Shown one piece after another: positions 51,182-63,593 of a stretch of DNA of 64,000 nucleotides. The position numbers and the translations under genes were made by a program. Origin of the DNA: Owenia fusiformis. Its lineage: Eukaryota > Annelida > Polychaeta > Sabellida > Oweniidae. The stretch's first letter is position 1; each line of letters starts with the position of its first letter. Location of the stretch: NCBI GenBank assembly GCA_903813345.2, contig CAIIXF020000001.1, forward strand, positions 50,235,885 through 50,299,884, written 5' to 3'. Under the pieces are notes generated by a model. The model made no database searches, was not told the origin of the DNA, and saw only the letters and a list, made by a program, of their open reading frames with translations.

Positions 51182-53037
51182 CTGGAAAACAGAAATTAAA
51201 TCATTTATATCAACAGATCCCAATTTATAACTTTAAGTTTTCTTTTTCAAAATCCGTTTAAAGAAACTGATCAAATGTTTCTATGTGAATACATTTCATA
51301 TAAAATACCTGTATGGTCATATAGCTATGTTTTTCTATATCGTGTGAAAACCATACTTGTGTATAAAAACCATTCTATATAAGGTCACTTTTGCCAATAT
51401 TCATTCTACATGTATATAAAAATGAATACATTGCTGAGTTTTTTTTAAACTACTGTATACAGTTGGCCACTTCCATTGCAGTTTTACTTTTAACATTTAT
51501 GTGCATGTGATTTATTAATGATCATCCTTGCAAATTGCTGCAGATCTTAGTTCAGGATATTAAACCTTGGTTCAGGATGCCTAACATCTTAGTTCAGTAT
51601 ATATGTTACTATAAGTTCAGAGTATGTTATAGCTTAGTTCAGGGTTTATTATATCCTAGTTACAATTGCCAAATCCAACTGTGCTCTTATCATCAATTGA
51701 CTTAATAAAAAAATTGATTGCATATGGACATAATATCCTGGGCTTTTTCAATAATGGTGGAGTAAGACTTGACTTTAAATTAGGTCTTGGTAATTTAGAT
51801 CTAAAAGTACTGCATATTACAAGTATATATCTATGAACTAAATACCTGGATAGAAGCCACATGTACAGTATAGGTATATTAATAAACAGTAAATCTAAAT
51901 ATACATATAGTATCATGCAGAACTTCTTATCCATGACCAAATAAACAAAATTTAAGAAAATATATAATCTATCCATTTCTTCATGTTATAAAAAAGAGCT
52001 TAAGCATACCCTGATTCATTTTGACTGATCCATTTAACAAGTAATGAGAGATGTATTTTCAGGTATGTTTTAATAATAATATATGATATTTTGTTATCTA
52101 TTATATAGCTCACACAAGTCAAATACTAAGCCTTTTAGTACTTTACATCGATCAATGTTTTCTATCTGAATAATTCATAATGTAAAGGTTTCTCCATTGG
52201 TAGTAGCATGAGATGGGAAGTAATACAATCTGCCTTCTGTGGATATGTTGCAAAGGCTGAATTCCAATACAAAAAACAGTATGCTATTTCTACATATATT
52301 GCACAACATGTTACGTACATGTATATAACTTCTGATATGCATTCAAAGTGAATGCACTTATTGCTATCATACAAATGATCTACATACAAATTAACCTTGA
52401 ATTAGAAGTGATAAGTGGTAAAAATCAATATGAATTATTATCATATGTCATGGAATATTGACAAAGTACAATAATTTATAATAAAAAAATATAAAAATTA
52501 TCATCCATCTGAATGATAATAAAAGAACGGTAATAGTATCATAAATTATGATGGAAAAAAATGTTGAGTTAATGATAGTAATTTGATTATTTTCCCCATA
52601 TTTATTTTACCCAAATAATTGCTCCACAGTATAATTTTTAATTTGTAACTTGCACCATCAATAAACTTTTTTAAAATTGAAGTTAAAGCTTGTGTTAAAG
52701 CTCGTGTAGAATGAAACTCTGGTTCAATATTTAACATATTGGTAAATGTTTCACAAATACTTTCCTTTATTAAGTATTTTATTCATGACATTTTATCTCT
52801 ATTCTATGCATGAATTTGATTCAGAAAAAGCAAATAAACAATGAATCGAAATGCTTATATAGAAATCTGCTAAAGCAAAAAAATTCAAAGTCATTTTAAT
52901 GCTCTTAAACGATCATTATTACACTTTTATTACTACAAACCCAGATATCTTATGAGCATTTATGTTGTTTTTTCTGATAAACTGAACAGAAATAAATCAT
53001 ATGAGTAATATAATACAAATCATACAAATCAACTTAC
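51182..53037. other. Putative 5' intron of the anoctamin gene
   Basis: A loose tandem repeat of TTAGTTCAGGAT-like words at about 51545-51660. Otherwise AT-rich with nothing recognised. Confidence 0.4.
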
Positions 53038-53250
53038 CAAACAAAAATTACTTGTTTTATTTGTGAAAATGTTCCCTAGACTTCCTAAATCCTGAATGAA
53101 TTTTAAACTTGAACTCTGAACTGCTTTTTTCCACCTTGTCGATACTTCCGACTACTAAGCAGAATAATTTTCAACTAGTCTAGAACATCTACACTGTGCA
53201 GATTCCCAATAATGTTTCCCGATACATCCTTCTGTTCTAGCTGTACATAA
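53038..53250 (-). other. Possible 5' noncoding first exon of the anoctamin gene
   Basis: A GTAAGTTG donor (plus-strand ac at 53036-53037) could pair with the acceptor at 51182 upstream of the start-codon exon. No coding potential is seen. The far end (transcription start) cannot be placed; 53250 is a guess. Confidence 0.3.
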
Positions 53251-55064
53251 TGGTAATTATTTTCTCTCAAAGGTATTGTACTCATCTCTATATTCTCGTC
53301 TATGCAAAACAGCTAATGTTCAAATAGATGCTGTATAGTACATATATGGAGTTCATGGTTATTAATTTCTACATCATATTGGTAAAGGTTGGGAATAATT
53401 ATGTTTCTGAGTCAGATTAGGTAGCTAGGATGATATAATATAATGAAATACAATACAAAATACTGGCCATTATTGATGACCAAATGGAATGTTATTGAAA
53501 ATAGAAAGATTTCACCCATATGTAATAAAACATCCCTGGGTTTTATTCGCAGCTGAGCAGTCATCAATATATGCTATTTTCTCTGGATGTTCTTATCAAA
53601 ATCACCTGCTGTTTTGAAGAATTTTGCAACAGTTTAATCTTGGGCTTTCAAGAGACGATGGGCTTTCAAGATCTTTCTGGTTATTTTTAAAAACTTGTTA
53701 CAGGAAGTCAGGGAGAGATTTCCCAAAGATGAGCTTTCGTATTGGCAAGTTCGATAACCAATTTTATAAACAGGCCTCATTTGCTTTTGAAATTGATCTC
53801 AGAATGTTTGATGTTGTTGTATGATTAATCTCTACAAGTTTTGATCGAGTAACTTAAAATGTATTAACATAGTTTAGAAATGATGATGTTTAACTGATGC
53901 TAAAACGAAATAAACGCCATTTCCACAATTTCAAATTTTGCTCTGTACATGCTTGAACCTGAGAGAGCACATGCTCATGATTTTTCATGTGATCATATCC
54001 TGCAATTTTTGAAAGACTAAAGATGGATCGTGAGATTAGGTATTTTTTATTAAAGTAGTTATATCAAAGACATGTTCTAATATGTTACATATCGACTGTA
54101 CTTCAACTGTTTATAATGAACAGAAAATCTATGTTCACTTATCACTTTGGTGAGAGGCCATTTTGGATACCCCCACATACTTCAGGCACCTCTAAGTCAG
54201 TAACACAATGTTGTACACATGTATTAATTTTACTGGCATATCATAAGTTTTGATAAAAAAATGTCACTCCGACTCATACCATAAAAGTGCATATATTTCG
54301 ATTAAAATCATTAGGAAAAGTAGTTACACCATTTTTCACGGAGATTGGCTGTGATGGGTATGATTACAAAAGTACATGTAAGTACGAAAGAATATGATAG
54401 TATTATGGGACCTTACTCACTTCTTCTGCAGGAAGTCGAATGATCTCGTTAATATGTATGCATGTTAAAGTCCGGAGGCCCCACACTCTTCACTACCCAG
54501 GGTAGTGTCATCTGTGTCCGTCCTCAGATCATCAACAGGAAGTTGACCAGTATTTTTGATCCTGGAGTCTATGGGGTTCTTCGGGAGTCCTCACACTCAT
54601 GATCAGTACATTATAAAGTGGTATAAGCTCAATAGGCCTAAGTTACATAATGTACTGAGTGTAAGGCCTCCCAAATAGGCCAACAGAGACCAAACTTGAT
54701 ACAAATTCCTGTGATCATCACCCATCAAAAAACATTCGAATTTCGACCCCCAATTTACCTCTATAAACTTGTATTTAGCAAATAAGTACAATGATCTATA
54801 TTGCGTTTTAATAAAACAAGTGTCACTTACATACAACAATATCTTCCTGTTCCAAGAATATACAGCTATTTCATCCAAATTTAGGTAAATTGTTTCGTCA
54901 ACAAATTTAAAGTTAAAAGTTTTCTGAAGCGAAAAGGGTTCACTTCCGGAAAAATTGACCAATCATAATTTAGATTTTTAGCGCGAATTTTAAAAGTTTT
55001 AAATTCATGTTTGTACATTAGTCGGCTTGCCTAATTCCAAATGGCAGTGGTTCCTTCTTCTCTA
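53251..55064. other. Intergenic region upstream of the anoctamin gene
   Basis: One stretch (minus, 54600-54479) has a short protein-like frame, noted separately. No other feature. Confidence 0.35.
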
Positions 55065-55733
55065 CAGGGTGTCAAATAAGTCCCGTCCCCCTGCTACAGC
55101 CAAAACCTTAATATATGGTAGCTAGTGTGATATACCATTGGAAAGATCATCCAAAGTTCTGTTTACTCACCAACCCTCAAGTATTTTGGATGAAATTTTT
55201 GCATATTTTCACGATATCTTTTATAGTTAATTTACCCTCCTTAAGCAGCTTTTATTGCATCAAAATGAGAAGGATATGACCTCAGAAATATGTCAAAAAG
55301 TAACCTTTTTTCGCATTCCACTTAGTGTTGTCGCGATGTGCCATAATCGTACATTCGATGTTTATCGCGATGTATCGATTAATCGCGACAACACTTGTAA
55401 CAAAAAGGTTTCACCACTTTCTTTGCAACTCTATTTTCTACACATCTAACCATATCCAGAAATTGGTTTAATCCATTGCCATGTACATATGTTGTCATCT
55501 TTAGGTCCTTTGACTTTTCTTATACCGGCAATTCTTAAAACCCTGCCAAATTGACATGTTTCTAGGCCTATGGTCATCTCGATTGATACGATGTAAAAAT
55601 ATTTTGAGGTTGATTGACATGTGTCAGATATATGTCAACTGTAACTTTTGAAGACCTTTCCAATGATATATCACACTTGGTACCATTGTTGTTTATTTGC
55701 TGTAGAGGGGGACGGAACTTATTTGACACCCTG
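55065..55733. mobile_element. MITE, 669 bp, TA target
   Basis: Ends CAGGGTGTCAAATAAGTCCC and its near-perfect inverse, TA at 55063-55064 and 55734-55735; arms extend about 150 bp with lower identity. Confidence 0.88.
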
Positions 55734-57874
55734 TATATAGCTCATTGTACCCATTTCCTTACTTTTGTCGAGCCACAGATTCCGACCAAGGATGATCAAA
55801 CCATCCCATACCCACCAATAAGGACCATTATCACTGTGATTATATTATGCTTACAAAACGATCTCGCCGGAATTAGGGCCTACGTTGAGCTAGCCCTACA
55901 TCTAAGCTTACATCTACAACACTGCAAAAGGCTGTAATACGCCCATTAAAGCAGATTATAGTTTAACAGTGATAGTATTTGAATATAATACAATTTAAAC
56001 CTTAACACCTACTGATCATATTAAAGAGAGAATCAGATCTAACGAGCAGGCCAACAAAAAAACTGTTGCAATTTTGGAATATTTCTGGCTCATGTCAGTC
56101 CTTGTCATGTCTATTTTCTAAAAATCCCCCAAAGTATACACTTTATTTCAGGAAAACTTACGGTTTTACAATAATGTATAAGAATGGTCACCATTCTAAT
56201 TATTTGGAAGAATTTGCACTTTGTAATTTGTAATTTGCACCATTTTTGCTCTTTGAATCCATGATAACTTCAACAATTTATAACATATCGTGAATCTTTT
56301 GGGAGATATTGTATTTGAGATTGTAATGATCGAATAGTGTACATGTTGCTTGTAATTTTGTCACCCCTATCTGCCTTTATACAACTTTTTGGCGTCAAAC
56401 TATTTATACCTGTATACAGGTATACAAATTATTCTGGAATGAGGATGAAGAAAGTCTAATATAATATGTCGGAAGGAAAGGAGGGGCGGGGGGAGTTGTT
56501 TTCTCGAAAGGTCATTGGACGTTAATGGGTCTCAGTGTCATCTGGCGGTTCTACATAAGCCCCAGGTTAATGGTACTTCAGGTTGCACAGGTGCATACTC
56601 TGGAACATTGTTCCAGTGCTTCACAATCTTATGGCTGTACATGGTAGTTCATGCTCGTCAGTTCTGGTATTTTCGTCGCTGACTTTGCACTTTTCTAGTT
56701 TGTCAACTTGATATCCGGCATCCCGATAACATACACAAGACTATACATTGCATAATGGGGTCTTACAAGTGGAGGAGAATTGTTTTATCAAGATCGGAAA
56801 TTTTCCTTTATTATACCCGACACTAAGGGGACTTGAAAGCCCATCCCGCGACTATAGCCTAATATCCAGATATCCAGTAATACAATGAATGATGATAATG
56901 CTGCTAGCATGATAGGTTTTGGGCCGATATAAAGATGGCAGCAGCTGTACAACTTATTAACATTTCTCTCGACTTGGTATGAATAAACACAGATTGATTG
57001 GCCCGTCCTCTTTATTTAAAAAGTATTTCTATCGCATGTAGCCTATGCTGTTAGCCTCCGAGGCTCACGGGGACTATCCGGGCCCCGCTGACATGGCGAG
57101 CAATGAGCTCATGTTAGAAGCGGGCCCTTGAGAGATATGATAAAATTGAAATCGGCAAAATTTTCTATGAAACTATATAGTAAGTGAAACTCAGTACAAC
57201 TTTATTTTATATTAGAGAAAAATCAAGCGTCTTTTCCCATGTCTAGTTTTCCCCCGGTATCTTTTTTAAAATATGCTAAACAGACTTGAGGCAACTTATG
57301 GAAACTCGACTATTTGCCTCTTCTTGCAAGTCTTTTTGTCTCTTGCATTTCTACATTTTGTTTTTTATACCAGTATTGACCAATATCAACGTTAACTCTC
57401 CTCCGATTCAATGCCTCCTCCAGGCTCCTTGTCACACCCCGTGCATGCCTTTTTATTAATAAATAGGCTAACATGATTAGATGTCATTGATTGAAGGTGA
57501 AATAATTAATGTTTAATTCTATCTGCGATGAGCTATAATAAATTAGAGATAACAAGATAGTAAGGCTGTAAATATATTTCAACTCAAGTGCACCTCGTGT
57601 TTGTAACTTATATGCCAAGAGCGCATTTATAATAGTACATAATACACCCGAAGATTCAGCCATAAAATGTAGTCAAATGTTGAAACACAATTGATAGATT
57701 TGCATATTTCAGGGAAGAAAGTGGTAGCTTGAGGTTCAAATGTATTATCGTATTTAATCGCAATACCATGGATAAAGTTAAATATCATTTCAATAATACG
57801 AAATACAAAGATATAATCTGAAGATCACTAAATGCAATAAATCTGAGTCTGGCAGTAGCACCAACTTTACGACA
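55734..57874. other. Intergenic region upstream of the SLC22-like gene
   Basis: No coding structure recognised. The SLC22-like promoter should lie here, but no convincing TATA or initiator could be chosen. Confidence 0.4.
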
Positions 57875-57956
57875 ATGAGATTTGATGAAGTTTTACAGGA
57901 GCATGTTGGAGGATTTGGGCCGTACCAATGGGGATTATACATCCTAATAGGGCTAA
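57875..57956 (+). CDS. SLC22-like exon 1
   Basis: 82 nt from ATG to a GTAAAA donor. Encodes the family start (M-x-FD-x-(V/I)L-x-x-x-GGFG-x-(Y/F)Q) and the beginning of helix 1. Confidence 0.93.
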
Positions 57957-60900
57957 GTAAAAACATTTTTATAAATCCACCGAACCAAAACAGAACATAT
58001 TATGTTCCTAAATTAAGTCAATAACAAAGGTAATTTTAAGAAGGCAGAGGCAAGAAACAGTTTTTCGAGGCAATGTATTTTACGACAAAAATTAAGCTGG
58101 ACATTGGGCGGGGTACTGGAGAACGAGTTGTGCTTTCCTTTGTTTCTTATCTATTTTCTTTCAATTTCGTTACATTTTTCCCGATGGTTCCTTTTTCATT
58201 GTCCTTTGTGCTTTACATACATTTTTTCAAATTAGCGCTTATCGTGATTCAAAATGTGTTGGCCTAAACTTCAAGACTGAGAACCTTGCAGTGGTTGTAA
58301 CAAAGGTTTTTGTAGCATATTTTTTCATATGATTTAAGATCGTCAAAAGCACATCTCAAGTTGTAGGTGTATATATAAAGTTTGTGTACTGTATCTAAAT
58401 GGGATCTACTGTTTTGAACGAGTCTGAAGAATCTGTACAAGGAGGACACAATTTGTCTTTATATAACTCAAAACACAACGGATCCTTCAGAGACTGTCAC
58501 TACAACTTTGTATAGACCCAATTCAGTTCATATAATGCATTTTTTTCTTTCTACCCTTTCCATGCAAGGTGCGATGCCAAGCGGTTGGCAGTCCATGGCG
58601 AACAATTATTTGGTAGGAAGACAACAGCATTGGTGCAATGTACCAGCGCTTTCAAACTTATCTCATGCGAGACAAAAGTACATTAGTATTCCATTAGACC
58701 GCCAGCAAGATGGTTCAGATCGATACACGTCTTGCCATTACTATTCTCTAAACTACAGTGAATATTCTTACGAGGAACTAATGAGTTGGAACAGAAGTGT
58801 GCGACTAAATGGCGCCCGTAGGATCAAATGTGATAGCGGTTGGGTATACGATAGAAGTCTTCATGTGTCAACATTATTAAGCAAAGTATGTGTATCCCTT
58901 TTTCATGTAAAGACATTTTTTCACATACGTCCATTTTAACATATGTTTTCTCGATATTTCGACTGCGTTCGACATTTTGTCCAAAAAGCCTGGCAAATAT
59001 AACCAGATGTACAAAGTATTTTTAAACATTATTTAAAGTATAGCATGAATTTGGGTATTATCAATAACGAACAGATACTTTATATCATTAATCTTTGGTT
59101 AGATATTATCAATGAGATTCCCCAAAGATCATTATTTTACTCCCTCCTATTTTGGTTTGCACATCAATGTCAATCAACCAACAGTTGAAAAATTGATCAT
59201 AGAAATTCTAAAGAACCTAGAAGCTTTGGTTAAGTTTATCAATACACATGCTTTTAATGTCATTATGGTATGTTATAGTGGGATATTGTCTGTGACATAG
59301 ATTGGCAAGGACCTCTTGTATCAACTATATACATAGGGGGCATGCTGGTCGGATCATTACTATCTGGGGTTATCTCTGATAGGTAAAATAATCCCATTTC
59401 GATACATGTCTCTAAGATATTACAAAACGGATGTTTGTGGCAATATTTTACTGTTTCCTCAAATTCAAATTATTTTGCCGTAACGTAGTCCAGTTCAGAT
59501 GCATTTTATCAATTTATTTCAGATTTGGAAGGAAGGTGGCTTTGATGGCTATGATAGTCATTGAATTTATATTTGCATTCGCTGGAGCGTTTATGCCAAA
59601 CTACCCACTTTTCTGTATTTGTCGCTTTGCTGTTGGTGGATCTGCAATTGCAATATATATCATAGCCTTAGTATACAGTAAGTTACCATATTTGATTTTG
59701 TTCCAATGTGCATGTAACGTTTCCTGATTGTTAGGCATATGCATCAGGGATTCCAACCAAATGTAACACCAACTGCTTATTACGTACATCTATTAGGAAT
59801 ATTAATACACACGTCAATCTCATTATCAATTTTATGTCATTATCATTTTTATGTTCAGTTGTAGAAAATATTGGAGCTGTGTACAGAAGCAAAGTTTTCA
59901 TTGCACCATTTTTCCTCTCTGGCTACGCAGTGCTTTCTGGGTTGGCATATGGGGCAAGGGAATTCGAAAACCTACAGGTGGTCATGGCTGTACCACGTCT
60001 TGTTTTCTTCTCATTTTTCTGGTATGTACGCAATCAGTTAATATGTAGTGATGTTACATGATAGAATGTCTTTAATTAAGCCACGACACGGTTAATCAAA
60101 CGTTCATGTTAATAAGGGTCATAAAGAATAAGATAACGTTTTTCAAAATGAAAAAGCAGAAAGGACCAGATGTGTAAAACAAAATTTAACTCATGTTACA
60201 GTGAGTGAGATATTTTTCTCATTGTTCTTCTGGTATGTAGTCTTATACTAATGTGCACATTTGATTATTCGACTGTTTTTTTAAACACAGGATCATCCCA
60301 GAATCTCCTAGATGGCTAGTGTCCCAGAAACGTCAAGACGAAGCCATAAAGATACTAACGTATATGGCAGAAGTTAATGGTCGAACAATGCCTGATAAAA
60401 TAGATTTCACTGAAGAATATATTAAGAATGATACAATTGATAAATTGGATGGTGAGAATGACAGCAGGACAAAGGGGACAATAGTAGACCTTGTTCGAAC
60501 ACCAAGAATACGGGCACGCTACTTCATTATGTGTACAATATGGTAAACGCAATGTTCTTTTTACATAACTCTGAGACATGCATAAATACCCAACTGGCCA
60601 ATCATTTATGATACTTTATGACCGTTTCCCCTTATTAACTATGGAAATCTAAGAGAATGTGCATGTACTAGCATCGTCCAATTGATTATATATGAAACCA
60701 TAATGCACTGAAAACTACTGTTTCTGCTCGTTCGACCATATTGGGTGTCTCAAAAAGACTTTTTGACAAGTATTTTCTCGGCGACCGATGAACCAAACTC
60801 ACTGAAAATTTGTATAAAGAATCCTTAGAAATTCAAAATAGCATATCGAAAATTCCCATATCGGAGCTCTGCGATGAGAACTCTATACTGTTTCTTCCCA

Positions 60901-63176
60901 AATATCCCAAATCCATGCATTCTCAAAATTCATGGGAGGTGATATTGTTAAAATATATAGATTAATAAGTGACTTTTGCATTGATACTGGTTATTTTGAC
61001 ATACTTTCAAAAATATGTATTATATGAAACCAATCTCTTACATATTCATGACACTAGTAGAAAATACCATAAAGTGCCTCAAGTAAAGTTTTCAACGAAT
61101 TTGGCTGATCTATTGCTGGGAAATTACTTGTCAAATTGCTTCCCATTTTTTGGTACAAACGCTATGAAGTTCTCATTGCGTTGCTCCGGTATGGGATCTT
61201 GCCATCCTATCAATATTTACTTAATCTTTATCATATTTTTACACCTTGCTAACGATACTCTCGGGCTACTCTGTACGAATTTTTAGTGAATTTGATCAAT
61301 CAGTTGCCGAGAAAATACTTGTCAAAAAGTGTCTCATTTTTGGGACAACCGATATATACCTTGAATTAATGCATTCAAATATGCTAAGCTGATTGACGGA
61401 GGCACGCACTTAGCATACTTGAAATGTCTAATGTAGGTTCGTGACTGCGGTGTACTATGGGTTATCGCTCAACAGTGGTGGTCTCGCTGGGAGTGTGTTC
61501 GTGAACACTACCATCTCTGCTGTGGCAGACATCATTGCTTGGCTCTTCTGTATTAATTCGATAGGAAGAGTAGGAAGGAAATGGCCATTGGTTGGTGCAT
61601 TGATATTTGGAGGAATAGCTTGTCTTTTATGCATTCCATTTCTATATCAACGAAGTAAGTGTTGTTTATGCAAAGCTAGTCAACAATACAAATGTCCAAA
61701 CATAATCAGTCGACTAAATAACGATTCGTTTCAAATTTTCTTTCAATGGTGCATTGCAGCTTCTCAGATGTGATATACTTCATGACACAAGGAAGTTCTA
61801 TAGCGTACTCTGTAATGGAAATGCCACGTGTAATATTCTAATCTTACATGCCAAACAATCTTTATTTTTAGATTTGCAATATTTTGTCGTTATATTGTCG
61901 AATGTTGGTAAGATAGGAGCGGCCGCTTCGTTCCAGATCATCTATACGTACACATCCGAGATGTTTCCTACTGGCATCAGGGCAGTTACAGTGGGTTCAG
62001 CCTCTATGGTCGCGAGGATCTCTGCAATGGCATCACAGCAACTCGGCCAACTGGTAATTGCTATTTAGTGTCACTCCGGCAGATCGTATTCCTGTTGGAG
62101 AACATTTCACAAGGGGCACTCTGCGCGAGGTTCCATTTTGGTTCGTTTTTGCGCATGCACATTAAATCCAGCAATTTGGTGGCAGAAAGCTTTCGTATGG
62201 TATAAGATAAAACCGAACCAATTGCAGAAAATCAATTCAATCATGGGAATGAAGTACTTTCGTTTTTGCACATGCGCGAAAAACTGAACCAAGTGAAAAC
62301 CAAACCTCGCGTAAATTCGAACAATTTCTTGCAATCACTTTTAGTACATGTCGCAATCGGAACTCATTGATAAAGAGTGCTAAGTGTTTTAATTTATTTC
62401 ATATTTTAGGATAGCGTGTGGTTACCCCTACCATCTGTTATATTCGGAAGTACCACAGTAGTATCTGGCTTCTTAGCTTTATTTCTACCAGAGACACTTG
62501 GAAAGAAACTACCAGAAACTATTGAAGACGGGGAACTATTTGGCACGTACGTACACTGGCCAGAGTTCCCCCATTATTTCATTTCGTTAAATGAGAGTCA
62601 AAGTCAGATTTAGAAGGAAACCTTTATAAGGAGGGTACATTTCGGCTTGTTTCCCGCTTCAAAATACTCAAAAATATAATAGTTTATATTTCGTTCACAT
62701 GAAAACTCAAGATTTTTATGTAGTTTTATGTATGTTTTATGTATCATTTCTTGTATGTTTATATTTAGGAAACAATAATTATGTCCAATGATTGATAACT
62801 ATACATGTATTGTTGAGTTCTTTTGGCATAAAAACTCGTTTATGTATTCCTCATTTTGAATAGCGTTTTCCTAGAAATATGTACCTATAAATAATAATGT
62901 ACATGTGTTGTATATGTAACATAGGAGAGACTTATTAACTGTGTTAGCGACCTCACCAGTATTGTCACATTACTGTTTCATTATTTCAGGAAAAAGTATG
63001 ATGACCAAAGTATGGAAATAGCCCAAAGGAATGGACGGATACATACAGCGACTGATGCTGGACACGACAATCATGGTTATGTTGTTGGTGAACGTTTGAA
63101 AGAGAATAATGAAGACTCTTCTAGTAATGTCAAACCGAACTATGATAATCTAAATACAGAGGTGACACGAATATAG
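57875..63176 (+). CDS. SLC22-like: SLC22-family organic ion transporter (OCT/OCTN-like), ten exons
   Basis: Exons: 57875-57956, 58569-58885, 59279-59382, 59523-59677, 59859-60021, 60291-60542, 61437-61654, 61872-62053, 62410-62546, 62990-63176; all GT-AG. Total 1797 nt, 598 aa, against about 550 usual for the family. A 12-helix major-facilitator carrier of the plasma membrane for organic cations, carnitine or anions. Diagnostic features are MRFDEVLQEHVGGFGPYQ at the N terminus, a large extracellular loop with N-glycosylation sites at N57, N89 and N102, W-D-I-V-C-D after it, the MFS motif GVISDRFGRK (163-172), IIPESPRW (275-282) and SIGRVGRK in the second half. The hydrophilic tail ends EVTRI, a possible class I PDZ ligand. 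PESPRWLVSQKR resembles OCT members, but substrate cannot be assigned. Confidence 0.95.
57957..58568. other. SLC22-like intron 1, nothing recognised
   Basis: Plain AT-rich intron. Confidence 0.5.
58569..58885 (+). CDS. SLC22-like exon 2 (helix 1 end and large extracellular loop)
   Basis: 317 nt, acceptor TGCAAG, donor GTATGT. Encodes SAMPSGWQSMANNYLVGRQQ, HWC, three N-x-S sites, SCHYYSLNYS and CDSGWVYDRSL. Cysteines C50, C83 and the one in CDSGW are the typical loop disulphide residues. Confidence 0.92.
59279..59382 (+). CDS. SLC22-like exon 3 (helix 2)
   Basis: 104 nt, acceptor TTATAG, donor GTAAAA. Encodes WDIVCDIDWQGPLVSTIYIG and GGMLVGSLLSGVISD, ending within the Arg of the DRFGRK motif. 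Confidence 0.94.
59523..59677 (+). CDS. SLC22-like exon 4 (helices 3-4)
   Basis: 155 nt, acceptor TTTCAG, donor GTAAGT. Encodes FGRKVALMAMIVIEFIFAFA, then MPNYPLFCICRFAVGGSAIA. The R-F-x-x-G-x-x-x-x-G spacing of helix 4 is kept. Confidence 0.94.
59859..60021 (+). CDS. SLC22-like exon 5 (helices 5-6)
   Basis: 163 nt, acceptor GTTCAG, donor GTATGT. Encodes VENIGAVYRSKVFIAPFFLS and GYAVLSGLAYGAREFENLQV, corresponding to the E-(F/I)-x-G-x-x-x-R region. Confidence 0.93.
60291..60542 (+). CDS. SLC22-like exon 6 (PESPRW and central cytoplasmic loop)
   Basis: 252 nt, acceptor ACACAG, donor GTAAAC. Encodes IIPESPRWLVSQKRQDEAIK, a charged cytoplasmic loop, then TIVDLVRTPRIRARYFIMCT, the entry to helix 7. 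Confidence 0.95.
60740..61351. mobile_element. MITE in SLC22-like intron 6, about 610 bp
   Basis: GTGTCTCAAAAAGACTTTTT followed by GACAAGTATTTTCTCGGC is inverted at 61300-61351 (GCCGAGAAAATACTTGTCAA). The 105-aa plus-strand frame inside is not credible as a gene. Confidence 0.8.
61437..61654 (+). CDS. SLC22-like exon 7 (helices 7-9)
   Basis: 218 nt, acceptor ATGTAG, donor GTAAGT. Encodes FVTAVYYGLSLNSGGLAGSV, FVNTTISAVADIIAWLF and GRVGRKWPLVGALIFGGIAC. The YYGLSLN and GR-GRK motifs are family markers. Confidence 0.95.
61872..62053 (+). CDS. SLC22-like exon 8 (helices 10-11)
   Basis: 182 nt, acceptor TTTTAG, donor GTAATT. Encodes VVILSNVGKIGAAASFQIIY, TYTSEMFPTGIRAVTVGSAS. Y-(T/S)-SE-(L/M)-(F/Y)PT-x-(I/V)R is the classic SLC22 helix 10-11 signature. 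Confidence 0.95.
62122..62312. mobile_element. Short inverted-repeat element in SLC22-like intron 8
   Basis: GCGCGAGGTTCCATTTTGGT, TTTTGCGCATGCACA recur inverted at 62255-62312 (TTTTGCACATGCGCG, CAAACCTCGCG). Confidence 0.72.
62410..62546 (+). CDS. SLC22-like exon 9 (helix 12)
   Basis: 137 nt, acceptor TTTTAG, donor GTACGT. Encodes WLPLPSVIFGSTTVVSGFLA and LFLPETLGKKLPETIEDGEL. LPET-x-x-x-x-LP-(E/D)T is a family marker. Confidence 0.95.
62990..63176 (+). CDS. SLC22-like exon 10 (cytoplasmic C-terminal tail)
   Basis: 187 nt, acceptor TTTCAG, TAG stop at 63174-63176. A hydrophilic, Asn/Asp-rich tail longer than in most SLC22 members, ending TEVTRI. No strong polyadenylation signal was seen in the next few hundred bases. 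Confidence 0.85.
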
Positions 63177-63593
63177 CAAATGACAATTATAACGAGAGGT
63201 TTCTTGAACTTAAAATTGACTATTACAGTGCGAAACATAATGTACAAATTACTCGATGACTAAATAACAAAGGATAAAAGTCCGTTTTGTCTATCAGTGT
63301 GTCTATAGTAAAAAACATAATTTCTCGGTACTAATTTATTTATTTTCATTTTATTACCATTTGTGCGTAGCATTCGCCTTGCATTATTTTCTAGCCGATG
63401 TAAAACGTCTTGTAGAAAGTTCAAAGACAACCGATAAACCACCCACCAGTTGACAGAAGTTGATAAATGTTGCATATCACCCTATTACAGTTTACCAAAA
63501 AGTATATATTTTTCGTATAAAGTGACAAGACAAAAGAATTGCAGTAAAAATAATAATTTATTTCAAACATTATATTCTAACATCTTAAGGTCA
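63177..63593. other. 3' flank of the SLC22-like gene
   Basis: Likely contains the 3' UTR. No canonical polyadenylation signal identified. Confidence 0.35.

Noticed and set aside
60969-61286. 105-codon frame in an SLC22-like intron
   Set aside because: Falls inside an inverted-repeat element; composition not protein-like.
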